Assembly: GCA_963678675.1 (NCBI GenBank)
Contig: OY783198.1
Coordinates: 10,612,580-10,676,579 of the forward strand
Source: Xiphydria camelus
Taxonomy: Eukaryota > Arthropoda > Insecta > Hymenoptera > Xiphydriidae
Reading direction: 5' to 3'
Length of the DNA stretch: 64,000 bases
Part shown: piece by piece, positions 1-10,300 of the stretch
Numbering within the stretch: the stretch's first letter is position 1
How the letters are laid out: every line of letters begins with the position of its first letter
The notes under the pieces: generated by a model
The model's database searches: none
The model's input: only the letters and a program-made list of their open reading frames with translations
Told to the model about the DNA's origin: nothing
Made by a program: the position numbers and the translations under genes

Positions 1-150
1 AAGTTATGATGAGAAAACCATTTTTTTCGAAACTGACACCCTGCATCTTTGTTAGGAAACATTTTTGAAAAAAATTTTCTTATGAAAGTACTTTTTTTTT
101 GGTTGTTCTATCACATATCAAAAAAATGACGTTTAACCTGGTCCACCCTG
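1..150. mobile_element. 3' end of a TIR element cut by the window edge
   Basis: The stretch ends in CTGGTCCACCCTG followed by TA. This is the usual right terminus of a CAGGGTGG-type Tc1/mariner-superfamily element with a TA target. The left end lies outside the window, so its length and coding content are unknown. The visible interior is T-rich and has no ORF. The call rests on the terminus alone. Confidence 0.45.
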
Positions 151-210
151 TAGAGTCCAACTCTGTAGAGTGTTCATAGGTATGTGGAGTTGGTTTCTGT
201 AGAGTTGATA

Positions 211-457
211 CACGGAGAGAATTTTAAAGGAAAAATTACCCATCAATGCAGACTAACCCTGCATCATAGTGATGTTTCACTGAGCATTTACCGCGGTGGT
301 AGGAAAATAATCCTCTACGCGTAATGATATTTTATAGAATACGCGCGCGTTATTATATTTTTAGTGTGTGTTGCAGGGTAAATTCTCAGTGAAACGTCAC
401 TATGATGCAGGATTAGCCTGCATGATGGGTAATTTTTCCTTTAAAATTCTCTCCGTG
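211..457. mobile_element. Foldback MITE, TA-flanked
   Basis: About 80 bp arms are inverted around a short AT-rich centre containing GCGCGCG. The outer ends are CACGGAGAGAATTTT and its complement, each bordered by TA. The arms repeat a GCATCATAGTGA block in inverse order. No coding sequence is present. The TA flanks suggest mobilisation by a Tc1/mariner-type transposase. Confidence 0.8.
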
Positions 458-960
458 TACCCTCTCGTCAAATAATTACTTTTATTATGATGATTTAGAT
501 CTCACGGTCATTTTTTTCTTCTTGTTTCCATGTTGCATAATATCACTCACTTAGCGATTTCCGTATTAGTATACTCGCAGTTATTATGTGTTACAATTGA
601 TACTAATGCGGTGTCAATTGTTACAGCGGTACACACAATTTAATGGAAAATATCTTTTATAATTTGTTGTTCTTTTTGATATATACATATTATGATATAG
701 TCAAACCTAAAAGATTTTTCTCTCTCTCTCTCTCTCTCTCTCCTCATGTAAAAATAAGATTTCCTGCGATTAATAATAAACTAGTTATCCGCAAATAACT
801 TTTTTTTTGTTACAACCGATACTACTCTCCCTTATACGTAGAGAGAAATGCTTATCACGACATGGTGATAGGTATAGTCCTGTTTACGACGTTATAGTCA
901 AGTCGAACCAGATTTTTTGAAGTGCAATTTTAATAAGTTGTTTCATAAGTTCTATGGGGT
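458..960. other. AT-rich stretch without recognised genes
   Basis: I see only a (TC)n tract at about 719-742 and short A/T runs. I saw no coding potential and no inverted repeats of note. Confidence 0.5.
719..742. repeat. (TC)n microsatellite
   Basis: About twelve perfect TC units lie in AT-rich non-coding DNA. Confidence 0.9.
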
Positions 961-962
961 TT

Positions 963-1067
963 AGGTCAGAAGGGGGCATGGTTCCGGAAGAAGTTGGCCC
1001 TTCGTTTTCCTTACTTTCGATGGCAACGAGGGGCCATCTTCCTTTGTCAACTTTCTCCGATCGTCCC
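963..1067. repeat. Short palindromic repeat, family P (degenerate)
   Basis: The core AAGTTGGCCCTTCG is mirrored by CGAGGGGCCATCTT around a centre like TTACTTTCGATGG. This is the pattern shared by about 20 copies in the window. Both outer ends are eroded. Confidence 0.65.
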
Positions 1068-2340
1068 TACATTTATTTCGAATCGGTATAAATTTGACAC
1101 CCTCGACCATTGTACCGTAATCAGAACCATATTGCCGTGTCGTCACAAACATCAGTCCCCACGCTCACGCGGTAGGTAGGTAGGTCCTACTACATTTCAG
1201 AGACATCATTGCCAGACAGCGTTATATTCAATATAGAAGCCGATCACGGTGCACGAGTTCCGGCTTGATTGCCCGACTATGACTCTCCGTTATTTCAGAA
1301 GCGCTGCCGAGTTTACGTTCTTGTAGTACCTACTCCTCGGATCGATACTCGATACACTCGACGAGGGTACGTGTACGTGGATAGAACGAGAGATCTCGAA
1401 TCGAACGTCTCCCCGTCTTATCCTTCATCATAGTTAGCGTTAGAGCTAGCATTAAACGCACTGGCCACTACTGAAAAATAACGAAACAAAACTCGTACCC
1501 GCGCAGTCGGCTGACTGAACGCGGGTAATTACCACAGCAGTTTAGGCAAACCAATTAAAAGCCAATCTAGATTGTCCTTTGTTTGCGCCGCTTCGGTATT
1601 ATATTGTTTGGGTGCGGCCGCTGATACGGATCTCCTCCCTCGATCTCCCTCGCTCGCTCTCTCCGTCTTTCGCTCACTCTTCTTTCTCCCGTCCTCTCGA
1701 TCGCGCGTTCTGCATGACTTTCCGTTGGGTTCCCCGTAGGGAGCGGGAGAAGTGAGATGAGTGGACGGAGAAAGAGTAAGAGGCGAAGAGAGAAAAGGAA
1801 GGAGACTCTCCGCGGATTCATTTGCAAAGTATCTAATTGTAAGAGCTTGGTACACCGTTGACATTTTTTTCGGGTGTTTATTTATCGAAGTAATTTTAAG
1901 CAAAGCGTAAAGAGTGTTATAATTTCAAGGGAGAAATAGATGTTTGAAAATAAGCAAATTTATTTGCGAATTCAAGGCATACGTAGAAGAACGTTGAACG
2001 TGTGTAATAATTCTTCATTAGGCACAAATAAGAAGTAGGCATACATTGTGAAAAATGGTTGCATTAATTAACTTTAATGTGAAATTGCCAAAAGCAATTA
2101 GCAAGTAGGTAGATACAATTGCGTATTGAATATATAATAGAGTATAATTAGAGTAGATAGAGTATTTTACTTAGGCTGTGCATTATGTAAATGTAACTAC
2201 GTGTTACACTGCATATATTATTATATTATATATTATTCGCTGCACACGGAAGACGGCTATGTACACACAAGCATAAATCAGTACGATACGATGTTACGAT
2301 ATTTATATAATATTATATATAGAGTGTAGTAACCGTTAAG
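1068..2340. other. Non-repetitive stretch, GC-richer to about 1850
   Basis: Positions 1200-1850 have more CpG than the surroundings and a purine/pyrimidine-biased patch at 1620-1810. Overlapping minus-strand ORFs here are rich in R, E and S, as expected from low-complexity DNA, and match no family I know. From 1900 to 2340 the sequence is AT-rich with ATAT-type runs. A promoter or exon cannot be excluded, but nothing demonstrates one. Confidence 0.35.
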
Positions 2341-5192
2341 CATCCCAGGTAGAAATCGTACCCCGAAATAAGCTTGTTACAAGGTTGGCCGGCAAGGTAG
2401 AACCTTGCGGCAAGGTTGCAAAACAAGGCTGATGCAAGGCAAATCCGTTACGCGTTTCAATGTTGTGACAGTATGCTATGCAAGCTTGTTTCAAGGTAGA
2501 CTATGGCGCTTGGGACAAGGTTGCGTTGTCGGTAATGAGTCGGTAATGAAGAACATTTGAGGTTAGAATTAAATTTTTATATTTTATTGATAATTAAAAT
2601 TGGGTTACAATATATAGCGATAGCATTACAAATTTAGAAAAATAATGTATAATACTAAGACGAGTAAAATTTTATTATTCCTACTTTACTATCACTAGGT
2701 TTACGGAACCCCGTCAATTTGACGGGTGACTTATTCAATTTCGATTGTTTAATAATATATGAGATTCATTTAACTTAACTTTTATTAGGTAATAATCAGG
2801 CCAAAAAACAACAAAAATCACTGCTCGTCTGACGTTTGGGTTCCTCTTCGAACGAATCCTTCATTTTGTCTCCGAAGAGGGTTCGGAGAGGAATCGAAGC
2901 GTCAGACGTGTAGTAATTTTTGTTGCTTTTTTGGCCTGATTGTTACCCAATAAAAGTTACAACAATCTAAATTGAATACCTATACCTCTCTTGTACAGCA
3001 AAATATAATGTACGGAAAAGTATTCTAACAATTTGGTCTAAAATCTCATAGATTCTGATAATATTACTTCTGTCGCCTGTAGTTTAATATTAATTTAACT
3101 TAACTTTTATTAGGTAATAATCAGGCCAAAAAACAAGAAAAATCACTGCACGTCTGACGTTTCGGTTCTTTTTTAGAATGAATCCTTCATTGTGTCTTCG
3201 GAGAGGGTTCGGAGAGGAATTGAAGCGTCAGACGTGTAGTAATTTTTGTTGCTTTTTTGGCCTGATTGTTACCCAATAAAAGTTAAGTTAAATTAACCTC
3301 ATATATTATTAAACAATCGAAATTGAATACCTATACCTTTCTTGTACAGCGAAATATAATGTACGGAAAAGTATTCCACCAATTTAGTCTAAAATCTCAT
3401 AGATTCTTAAGATAATATTACTTCTGTGGCCTGTAGTTTAATATAAATTTAACTTAACTTTTATTAGGTAATAATGAGGCCAAAAAACAACAAAAATCAC
3501 TGCATGTCTGACGTTTCGGTTCTTCTTCGAACGAATCCTTCATTGTGTCTCCGGAGAGGGTTCGAAAAGGAACCGAAATGTCAGACGTGTAGTGATTTTT
3601 GTTGGTTTTTGGCCTGATTATTACTTAATAAAAGTTAAGTTAAATATATATATTAAACTACAGGCAACAGAAGTAATATTATCTTAAGAATCTATGAGAT
3701 TTTACACTAAATTAGGGAACCCTGTCAATTTGACGGATGACTTATTCAATTTCGATTATGTAGTAATCTATGACACTAAATCCTAAATGACTATGTAGTG
3801 ATCTATGAGACTAAATTGGTTAATGACACTGGAGAAAACATGCACATTCCTCTCAAATGGAACCAGATATCGCTGTCGAGGAATCTTCGGGAGATGTGGA
3901 GCCAAATCTTCAGTCACTACTGGATTGCTCTGCATGGTCCTACGACGTAGCCTGTAGAGCACCGGATCTTATGCTCCTTCTTCTGATCTGAAATACGAAT
4001 TCGATATAATACTCCTTATAAGATATTAATTTTTTTTTCGCTGCCTACTGTTAACCTCAGTGACGTTACTTACTCGATAGCTGAGCTGCCGCACTGACCA
4101 ATGCCTGCGGTCCCCTTTCCATGTTACTTTGCCTCCGAGTCGATGGAATCTCTGGCCTTCCTGAACCTCGCGTACCTCCTCCGGGCAATTTTTCCATCCT
4201 GGCTGCATCGGTAACGCTGGATCTGCAACTCTATGAAAGACAAGCATATGAGATAATAAAGAAACTTATTCATCTATCTGCCTCTTGCAAATAATTTCAT
4301 GAAATTAGCTATTAATACTTACCCTTCTATGCAGGAAGCTGGATAATACTTATTTTCTGCTCGTAGGTCCTTATTCCAAAGATCTTGCCCCGAATGTTTT
4401 AATCCATTCCGTGTAAACGTTGGTCATTCGTGTCCACGCGATTTTTAACCATTTGCGTGATGCAGTACACACAATCGTTATGGTTAATTATATCGTTATT
4501 TAAATAATTCGATACTGTTTGCTGCGTTAGTATTTTTTTCTAGAGGAATCCTTTTGACATTTTTTGGAACGTATTTAAGAAAGTAAGGCTGGACACGAAT
4601 AACCCACGTTTACACTCAACATGCACTAAAAAAACGTTTACACTCAACGTGCACTAAAGAAACGCTTGCACGCGTTAACATTAAACACTGACGGCTTCTT
4701 AAACAAAAAAAAACACGCGTGAACCAAACTGATCGCCACTGATGCTAACCTCAATCTAAGGGCTCTGACAGCTGAGGCGATGCGCACGCCACGCCGCGGA
4801 TTTTTATGATATCTATTCGCTAAGCGCAGGGCCGTGTCTAACGAGGGGCCATTTCGTGCCACGCACGAAGGCGCACTAGCCATGGGGCGCCGACACTAGA
4901 AAAGGGCGCTAAGCATGAAGACGTCTCAACATCTAGAGGCGGCACTGATTCGCTAAACTGCCGGCACAACCTTGTTTTCGCCTTGTTTTCGCCTTGTCGC
5001 GCGAACCTGGTATCTCTCTGTTATTGCAAGCTTGAAACAGGCTAACGGTACAGGGCAGTGGTCAGTTTCGGCTATGCAAGGAACAGACAGGCTTGCAGCA
5101 ACCCTGTTTTAACCTTGCAGCGTAACCTTGCAAAACGTACCTTGTAACAAGGTTCAACCTTGCACAACCTGGACAGATTTCTACCTGGGATG
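2341..5192. mobile_element. 2.85 kb TIR element with subterminal CAAGGTTG repeats, unclassified
   Basis: The ends are CATCCCAGGTAGAAATC and its exact reverse complement (2341-2357 and 5176-5192). Within about 230 bp of each end many copies of CAAGGTTG/CAACCTTG and close variants occur in both orientations, as expected of a transposase-binding array. No clear target duplication was seen. Minus-strand ORFs at 4644-4883 and 4026-4247 match nothing I recognise, so the element looks non-autonomous. Positions 2690-3760 hold a separate tandem palindrome array. Confidence 0.7.
2690..3760. repeat. Tandem array of three palindromic units
   Basis: Three units carry TTTTATTAGGTAATAA near 2780, 3105 and 3460, so the period is about 325-354 bp. 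Each unit is an inverted repeat: ACGTCTGACG.. on the left and ..GTCAGACGTG on the right, with TTTTTGGCCTGATT near the right end. Spacers share TACCTATACC and a TGTACGGAAAAGTATTC block. The flanks (2700 and 3715) share CCGTCAATTTGACGG-like sequence. Related single units occur near 44020 and 50430-50680. Confidence 0.8.
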
Positions 5193-5351
5193 TCCGAGAT
5201 TCTTTTTAACATACGCTTGGAGATCACAAAGAAACACTTTATTTTTCAAATTATTTCTTTTAATATTAAAAACATTTCATGGATTTCGTACAAATATTCT
5301 AAAACATTATGATATCTGTTCGATAAATAGATATTCAATTACTTAATATTA

Positions 5352-5460
5352 GGGTAAAACGGGGCAAGTTCACATGTAGGAATTTCGCCCCTCATTCCTA
5401 TTTATTTCCATGGCAACGAAAGACCAACTTCCTACATAAACTACTCCCCCTCACTTACCC
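5352..5460. repeat. Short palindromic repeat, family P
   Basis: The repeat starts GGGTAAAACGGGGCAAG after TA. Its centre reads TTATTTCCATGGCAACG. The right end is eroded to CACTTACCC. Orientation and spacing match the family. Confidence 0.75.
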
Positions 5461-5802
5461 AATAATGAGTTTACGATACTTTTGTACAGTCTAATCGGTT
5501 CATAAATCGAAATATGAAATAATTGGGTGAATGATATTTATGTACAATACATATGTAGGGGAGGTGGGGCTAAAGGTAACACTTTTCATATTATTGTCTG
5601 TAACTTGGGACTAATGAAAGGGAAGGAAAATATTTTATCATGGGCACATTTAGTTCATTTATTTAGTTACCATTCCAAATATTAAAATAGTAGGTATATT
5701 GAATCAATTAGATGAAATTAGAAGTAAATCCACTTTTAGAGAGTAAAATTGGATGTTACTTCTTGCCTCTTCGTTAAAGCTAAAAGTAATAGATATGGAG
5801 TA

Positions 5803-5906
5803 GGAGAGACCAGGGCAAGTTGATACACGAAGTTGGCCCCTTGTTACCGTGGAAAGTATTGGCAACGAGGGGCCAACTTTACGTACCAACTTGCCCCGGT
5901 TTCCCC
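5803..5906. repeat. Short palindromic repeat, family P (well preserved)
   Basis: The ends are GGAGAGACCAGGGCAAG and TTGCCCCGGTTTCCCC, both bordered by TA. The internal arms are GTTGGCCCCTTGTT and GGCAACGAGGGGCCAAC. This copy shows the two nested inverted blocks (outer end and GGCCCC core) that define the family. Confidence 0.9.
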
Positions 5907-6061
5907 TAAATAGTAACAAGAGGACAGATAATTGTCTAATTATTGAAGATAAGTATAATAAAAAGCTTACAAGTCTTAATAATTTTTAGCAATACATAAA
6001 TGCCTTTTAGGCGACAGTCGTTTTTTTTGCTCTTGGCAGTCGAGACTTAATTGTCGATAGA

Positions 6062-6400
6062 TACTGGCCCAATACTAACATGACCAACGTCCCAACGATT
6101 GCGGCTATTAGTATTCTGTACTACAAAGCAGAGTGGTACCATAATAGGTACACTTTCCGATATTGCGCCAGTATTTGGCAATATGTATCGAGGAACAAAG
6201 TTACGCCTGTATTGGCACGACTCTCTGCGCAACAGTACCTATGCCAGTATTGGCGTTTGCACAGCGGAACCGAGTTGTATCAGTACTGGCGTAACTAACT
6301 CCCCATTATTACGCCAGTATTGATAATTTGTACCGGGAAACAGAGTTGTGCCAGCACTGGCGCGAGTATCTATCCGGCACTATAGAAGTACCTATTGGCC
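6062..6400. repeat. Degenerate ~37 bp tandem repeat, core GCCAGTATTGGC
   Basis: Core copies begin near 6167, 6206, 6242, 6279, 6313 and 6350, so spacing is 34-39 bp. The core is itself nearly palindromic. ORFs crossing the block (6080-6323) only translate the repeat and are not genes. A related block lies at 8528-8770, beyond the piggyBac derivative. Confidence 0.7.
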
Positions 6401-6752
6401 ATTTGTACTAAATAGGAAACAGAATCCTAACATCTGGGAAGACAATGTGATGGAAGAATTTGTATACCATACTTACTCAGTTTGAAAATGTCACTCTCGT
6501 GACTTTCTGTGGCAAAGGGAAAGTTTTTCGTTTCTCAGTTTCATCGTAGTTCTTATCCACGTCGAATTATTCATGGCTCATCTCTATTCGTCAATGTTGT
6601 TGAAATTTCAGACTGATATAATATTACGAAGCATCGAGGGGGAGGCAAGATACACCGTCTCATAGCTCAATGAGCAATAAATAATGTAGTGGCTGAGCTT
6701 CTCCAGAGTATACATTAGTATTACAAATAACGTGGCTGAATAAGAAAGATAT
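6401..6752. other. Short stretch with no feature seen
   Basis: This is AT-rich single-copy-looking DNA between the 37 bp repeat block and the TTAA target of the piggyBac derivative. It has no ORF or inverted repeat of note. Confidence 0.4.
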
Positions 6753-7250
6753 TTAACCCTGTAATATGCATTTACCCGCCTCAAGGCGGACTTTATTTAT
6801 ATCGCCATTTTAGGTAGGAATATATTTTAAGCGACTTTTTGAATGACTTCGCGTCAAGATCGGTTTATACATGTATGGAAATTTCACTCGCACAGCCGAT
6901 TTTAACGTGTACGTGTTTGTTACTGTCAGCTGTTTGGCGACCACGTGGTGTTTTGGCGCAATAAATTATTCTCAAAGGAACGTACGGATTGAAAGTTGAA
7001 ATACAGGTATGTGAGTGAAAAATAAATGTTGCCAAAATTATTGGTAAGTTCTTTCAGATATATAGTTGAGTATTGCATATGTTGTGCGAAATAAAAGTGG
7101 CTTTGATGTCCAGTTTTAGGTTAGTTTGCGCGACCCGCCTAAAGGCGGGGTTATGCAATTACGTGAAAAATTTTCAATCCAATTTTTTTTTTATTTCCGT
7201 ACTTTATTGCACACAGATAGCTGTAGCTTGTTCGATCTTTCATTGCGGAC

Positions 7251-7757
7251 ATGGCACATCTACGGAAAAAGTGCAATTTGTCGAATATGCCTGAAGAGGA
7301 AGCCTTGGCCTTCATGGTCAGCGTACCATCGGATGACGAAAATACCGACGATGAACAGGAGGATGACTTTGATAGCGACGACAGTATCGCCGATCCGGAT
7401 TACCAAAATACTGACGACGACATAAATCTCGAAGAGTCCGACACGGACAGTCGCGATAATCTACAGGACATCTTACAATCTCCGGTAAAACAAGTAGCTT
7501 TGCCACTTACGTTTAGAACAGTTGATCAGACCGATATTGCTGTGCCATCTACTTCCAAACTGGCTGATGATATTGACATAGCTGTGCCAACTACTTGTAA
7601 CACTATGGCCGATGAAAGTGCGGAATGCCTTCGCCGCCGAAAACGTTGTTTGCGATTTCGGGAACCAACAAAAGAAGAAAGCAGACCAAGCAGCTCATCT
7701 AGCTGTTCCATTACTAGTAATGTACAAGGAACGATTCTGCTGAGTTCAAATCGATAG
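7251..7757 (+). pseudogene. piggyBac-like transposase, N-terminal remnant
   Basis: This is a 168-codon frame with ATG at 7251, just downstream of the left terminal region. Residues about 25-70 are strongly acidic (runs of D and E such as DDENTDDEQEDD), typical of the disordered N terminus of piggyBac transposases. Residues 125-160 are basic then serine-rich. The frame stops at TAG soon after the deletion junction near 7740. None of the three catalytic aspartates is present. The call relies on its position inside TTAA-flanked piggyBac-type ends and on the matching C-terminal domain downstream. Confidence 0.8.
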
Positions 7758-7767
7758 TTTTGAGAAA

Positions 7768-7992
7768 GAAACATCTACAATTACATTCACCACATTCGTT
7801 TATTATCCACCAGATGATGTCCGTCATGATGAAATGGGGCACTGGTGCATTTTTCGTGACCGTAGTGGAAAAAAACAATGTAAATTTCCGAAATGTAAAT
7901 CTGAAACGCAGGCTTTTTGCGTTAAGTGCAATTTGTCATTGTGCAATTCCCCAACGAAGTCTTGTTTTCTTGATTTTCACAATAAACGGTAA
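7768..7992 (+). pseudogene. piggyBac-like transposase, C-terminal cysteine-rich domain remnant
   Basis: In a frame different from the N-terminal part, the sequence ends GHWCIFRDRSGKKQC, KFPKCKSETQAFCVKC, NLSLCNSPTKSC and FLDFHNKR before TAA at 7990. The spacing of paired cysteines and the terminal histidine is that of the cross-brace zinc domain that binds the element ends in piggyBac transposases. It has no start of its own and is out of frame with the upstream piece, so no joined product is expected. Confidence 0.85.
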
Positions 7993-8214
7993 ATGATTGT
8001 TTGCTTTGTATTGATTTTGATTTCATTTTGTTTTCGTCAACTTGAGTGTTGTTCTGGCATAGGTCCGCCTAGAGAGGCGGGCAATTTTTTTTTCCTCAAA
8101 TAGGAGCCACAAACAAAGAAAACGCTTCATACGCGTCCCATGAGAGCTCCTTAGCCCAAACTTACGCCGTCACTAATTTTACAACCGAAAAAAAAATGTA
8201 TGCATTTTACAGGG

Positions 8215-8527
8215 TTAACAGTATTCTCCACTAAAAGACTTCATGATATTATGTATCCCCCCTACGGGGTATCTCTTAAGAAAATCAATTGTCTTCGCCC
8301 TTTTAAACTATTTTAGATATCAAAATTGTTTATCCCGAAATGGGTGACGAAATATTCACCTATAACTAAATTTGTTAATCATACATTTACCTATAAATTC
8401 ATACCGTTTCAAATATGAAATGATATTAAATTTTCCCTATTTTTCTGTTGCTGTACTACTCACTAAATGTGAAAATGTATTCATTTTTTCCAAAATCTTA
8501 CTGCATCTCGCAGAATTTATAATACAC
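8215..8527. other. Stretch with no feature seen
   Basis: AT-rich DNA follows the piggyBac target site. The single plus-strand ORF at 8372-8614 runs into the repeat block and resembles nothing known. Confidence 0.4.
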
Positions 8528-8770
8528 CCGACCAATACTGGTCATACTCTATCGAGCAGTATTAGAACGGAACTGTACGTGCTGGGCCGTCACTTCTTGC
8601 CAATACTGCACTAGGCCTACTCGCCAATATATTGTAGAATCACTTCTGTCGACTAATACCGGAACGGTACTCATTCCCAAGCGTTGGACCAGTTATCATT
8701 CCAAGACTTAGCCAGAAACGATCCAGTACTGACAGTCAGTATTGTATAAACACTCCTGTTACTGGCAACT
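8528..8770. repeat. Degenerate repeat block, core CCAATACTGG (inverse of the 6.2 kb block)
   Basis: Variants of CCAATACTGG and its complement recur near 8530, 8555, 8598, 8621, 8650, 8688, 8720, 8735 and 8758, at irregular 15-43 bp spacing. The core is the complement of that at 6062-6400. It is more diverged than the left block. Confidence 0.55.
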
Positions 8771-9313
8771 GCACTGTTCCCGTTCTGCACCATACGTAAG
8801 ACATTTTGTGGGATGTGTTCGAAAGTTCCTTCTCCAATAATACTCATCCTGTTCCGACTTGCTCCAAGAAACTATTACTTTATGCCCTAAACGGTTATTT
8901 TTTAAACAAACGGAATTGAAATAAAATGAACAGTGTTTATATATTATTAATAACACATGCATGCTACTGTACAAAACTAACGTACCTATGTATGATGTAG
9001 TCGCACATTGCGTAAAGCGTGATAGTAAACCTTATTGGCCAAAATTACGAAAACAAAAATTCAAAATTATGTGTTAGAATTTCACATGACACGCAGAAAT
9101 CTCCCCGGCAAAGACATACAGATGTCTGACCGGTTACAACGGTTGCCAGAGACATCTAGCTTATCCAAGGCATGATTCCGCGTATGCCGTAAAATTGCGT
9201 CATCCTACACAAAACGCCTGTTATTACTTACCCCTGTTATTTTTAGCCTTACTGCCCTCTACATACTTGTATAATTATGCAAGTTTCTTTTTCTTTTACT
9301 AGATATCCAAAGG
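8771..9313. other. Stretch with no recognised gene
   Basis: No coding sequence is recognised. A short inverted pair, AGATGTCTGACCGG then AGACATCTAGC, near 9120-9165 is the only local structure. Confidence 0.4.
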
Positions 9314-9365
9314 TTACTCAGCCTGATAAAGTAAACTGCAATGTTTGCGAAACATCGTCAAGTAA
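9314..9365 (+). other. Hammerhead-ribozyme-like fold (degenerate)
   Basis: In order the sequence shows TTACT (9314-9318), CTGATAA (9323-9329), GTAAAC, a six-base loop, GTTTGC, GAAAC (9349-9353), ATC, GTC (9357-9359), then AGTAA (9361-9365). TTACT pairs with AGTAA as stem I. GTAAAC pairs with GTTTGC as stem II with one wobble. A one-pair stem III separates GAAAC and GTC. This is the arrangement of the minimal hammerheads known from Penelope-like elements. The core CUGANGA has one mismatch (second-last G is A), at a position important for catalysis, so activity is doubtful. Confidence 0.4.
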
Positions 9366-9743
9366 ATAATATATACGTAGTTACACCACCTGAAAACCAA
9401 GAGTAGTGCACCAAGAAAAATGGATATGCTGATAAAATTACTCTTAAATTTTAGATCGCTAACACAGGGATCTATATCCTTCTGTTGCAAAATAAATTCT
9501 TATTTCAGAAGTCCTCGTTTCTAAATGTAGCGATACAATTATTCTTAATGCTTTGCGATAAATTCTTCTACGTACAGGCATAATTTTTTCTAGCTTTAAC
9601 AGAACAGATCGCTGCATCAAGGCCGTCATTACATTTTAACCTCCAATTCCTAAATATTTATGAATACAAGATTATACCAGTACACAGCTTTTCTTCTTAC
9701 CTTGCTTAGAACATCGAATATACTACCAATAGAAATGTAAATA
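9366..9743. other. Stretch with no feature seen
   Basis: AT-rich DNA without coding potential or clear repeats. Confidence 0.35.
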
Positions 9744-10272
9744 CAGGGTGAGTCAGTGAAACGGAACGATTTTAAAAAATCGCAAAAAATAGAAATTTAA
9801 AAAAAGTTGTTTTATTTTAGCATAAATCTGATCTACATTAGTGGAAATTTATTTTAAACACTTTGTAGACTTGAGGTAACCCCAAAGGAAAAAGTCTGGA
9901 GCCGTCAAATTTGGTGAACTGGCAGGCCGTGGAATATCGCCATTTCTGCTGATGAGACGACCAGGAAGAGCGAGTCTAAGCAAATCCATTGAAACATTGG
10001 CAGTATGGCTTGTTGCACCATCTTGCTGGAAGAGTGTCTTATCATCAGAATCATATTCATCGATTCCAGACAGACCAAAAGTTACCAACGTGTTAGCATA
10101 GCGTAGTTCAGAGTGTACAGCAATAATAGCCTTTACAACAAACGCGCACTGGACCATATTTACTAACATTTTCACTTGTCTATACGACAAAGGTCCAGTC
10201 CCCCACTCTCGAGACCCCCCACCAAGTCCGCCAGCCTGAACTGAAATCGTGCCGTTTCACTGCCTCACCCTG
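9744..10272 (-). mobile_element. Non-autonomous Tc1/mariner-superfamily element of DUF4817 type
   Basis: The ends are CAGGGTGAGTCAGTGAAACG and a near-perfect inverted copy ending TTTCACTGCCTCACCCTG. TA lies on both sides. The interior holds one minus-strand transposase piece (see 9849-10190). At 529 bp it has lost most of the gene, so it is an internal-deletion derivative. Confidence 0.88.
9849..10190 (-). pseudogene. Transposase fragment, DD41D-like catalytic part
   Basis: The middle reads LFQQDGATSHTANVSMD and, downstream, LTAPDFFLWGYLKS. These are the regions of the second and third catalytic acidic residues in this Tc1/mariner relative. I count 41 residues between the two aspartates. The first catalytic residue, the N-terminal DUF4817 helix-turn-helix and the true C terminus are absent. 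The first ~50 residues do not continue the usual domain smoothly, which suggests a rearranged junction. The ATG is just the first in frame. Confidence 0.8.
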
Positions 10273-10283
10273 TACTAATCACA

Positions 10284-10300
10284 ATATATATATATATATA
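10284..10300. repeat. (AT)n microsatellite
   Basis: Short perfect AT run just outside the right end of the DUF4817-type element. Confidence 0.8.

Larger units (their letters stand above)
6757..8214 (+). mobile_element. Internally deleted piggyBac-like element
   Basis: Both ends are bordered by TTAA. The termini are CCCTGTAATATGCATTT and, inverted, CCCTGTAAAATGCATAC. A hairpin motif CCGCCT(n)AGGCGG lies inside the left end (6775-6789), again at 7134-7149, and inside the right end (8065-8081). Between them are a transposase N-terminal part (7251-7757) and a C-terminal cysteine-rich part (to 7992). The whole catalytic DDD region is missing: the element is 1.46 kb, against a usual ~600-residue transposase gene. 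It is therefore a non-autonomous deletion derivative. Confidence 0.92.

Noticed and set aside
6080..6323. Two overlapping 72-74 codon ORFs
   Set aside because: They are translations of the degenerate 37 bp repeat.
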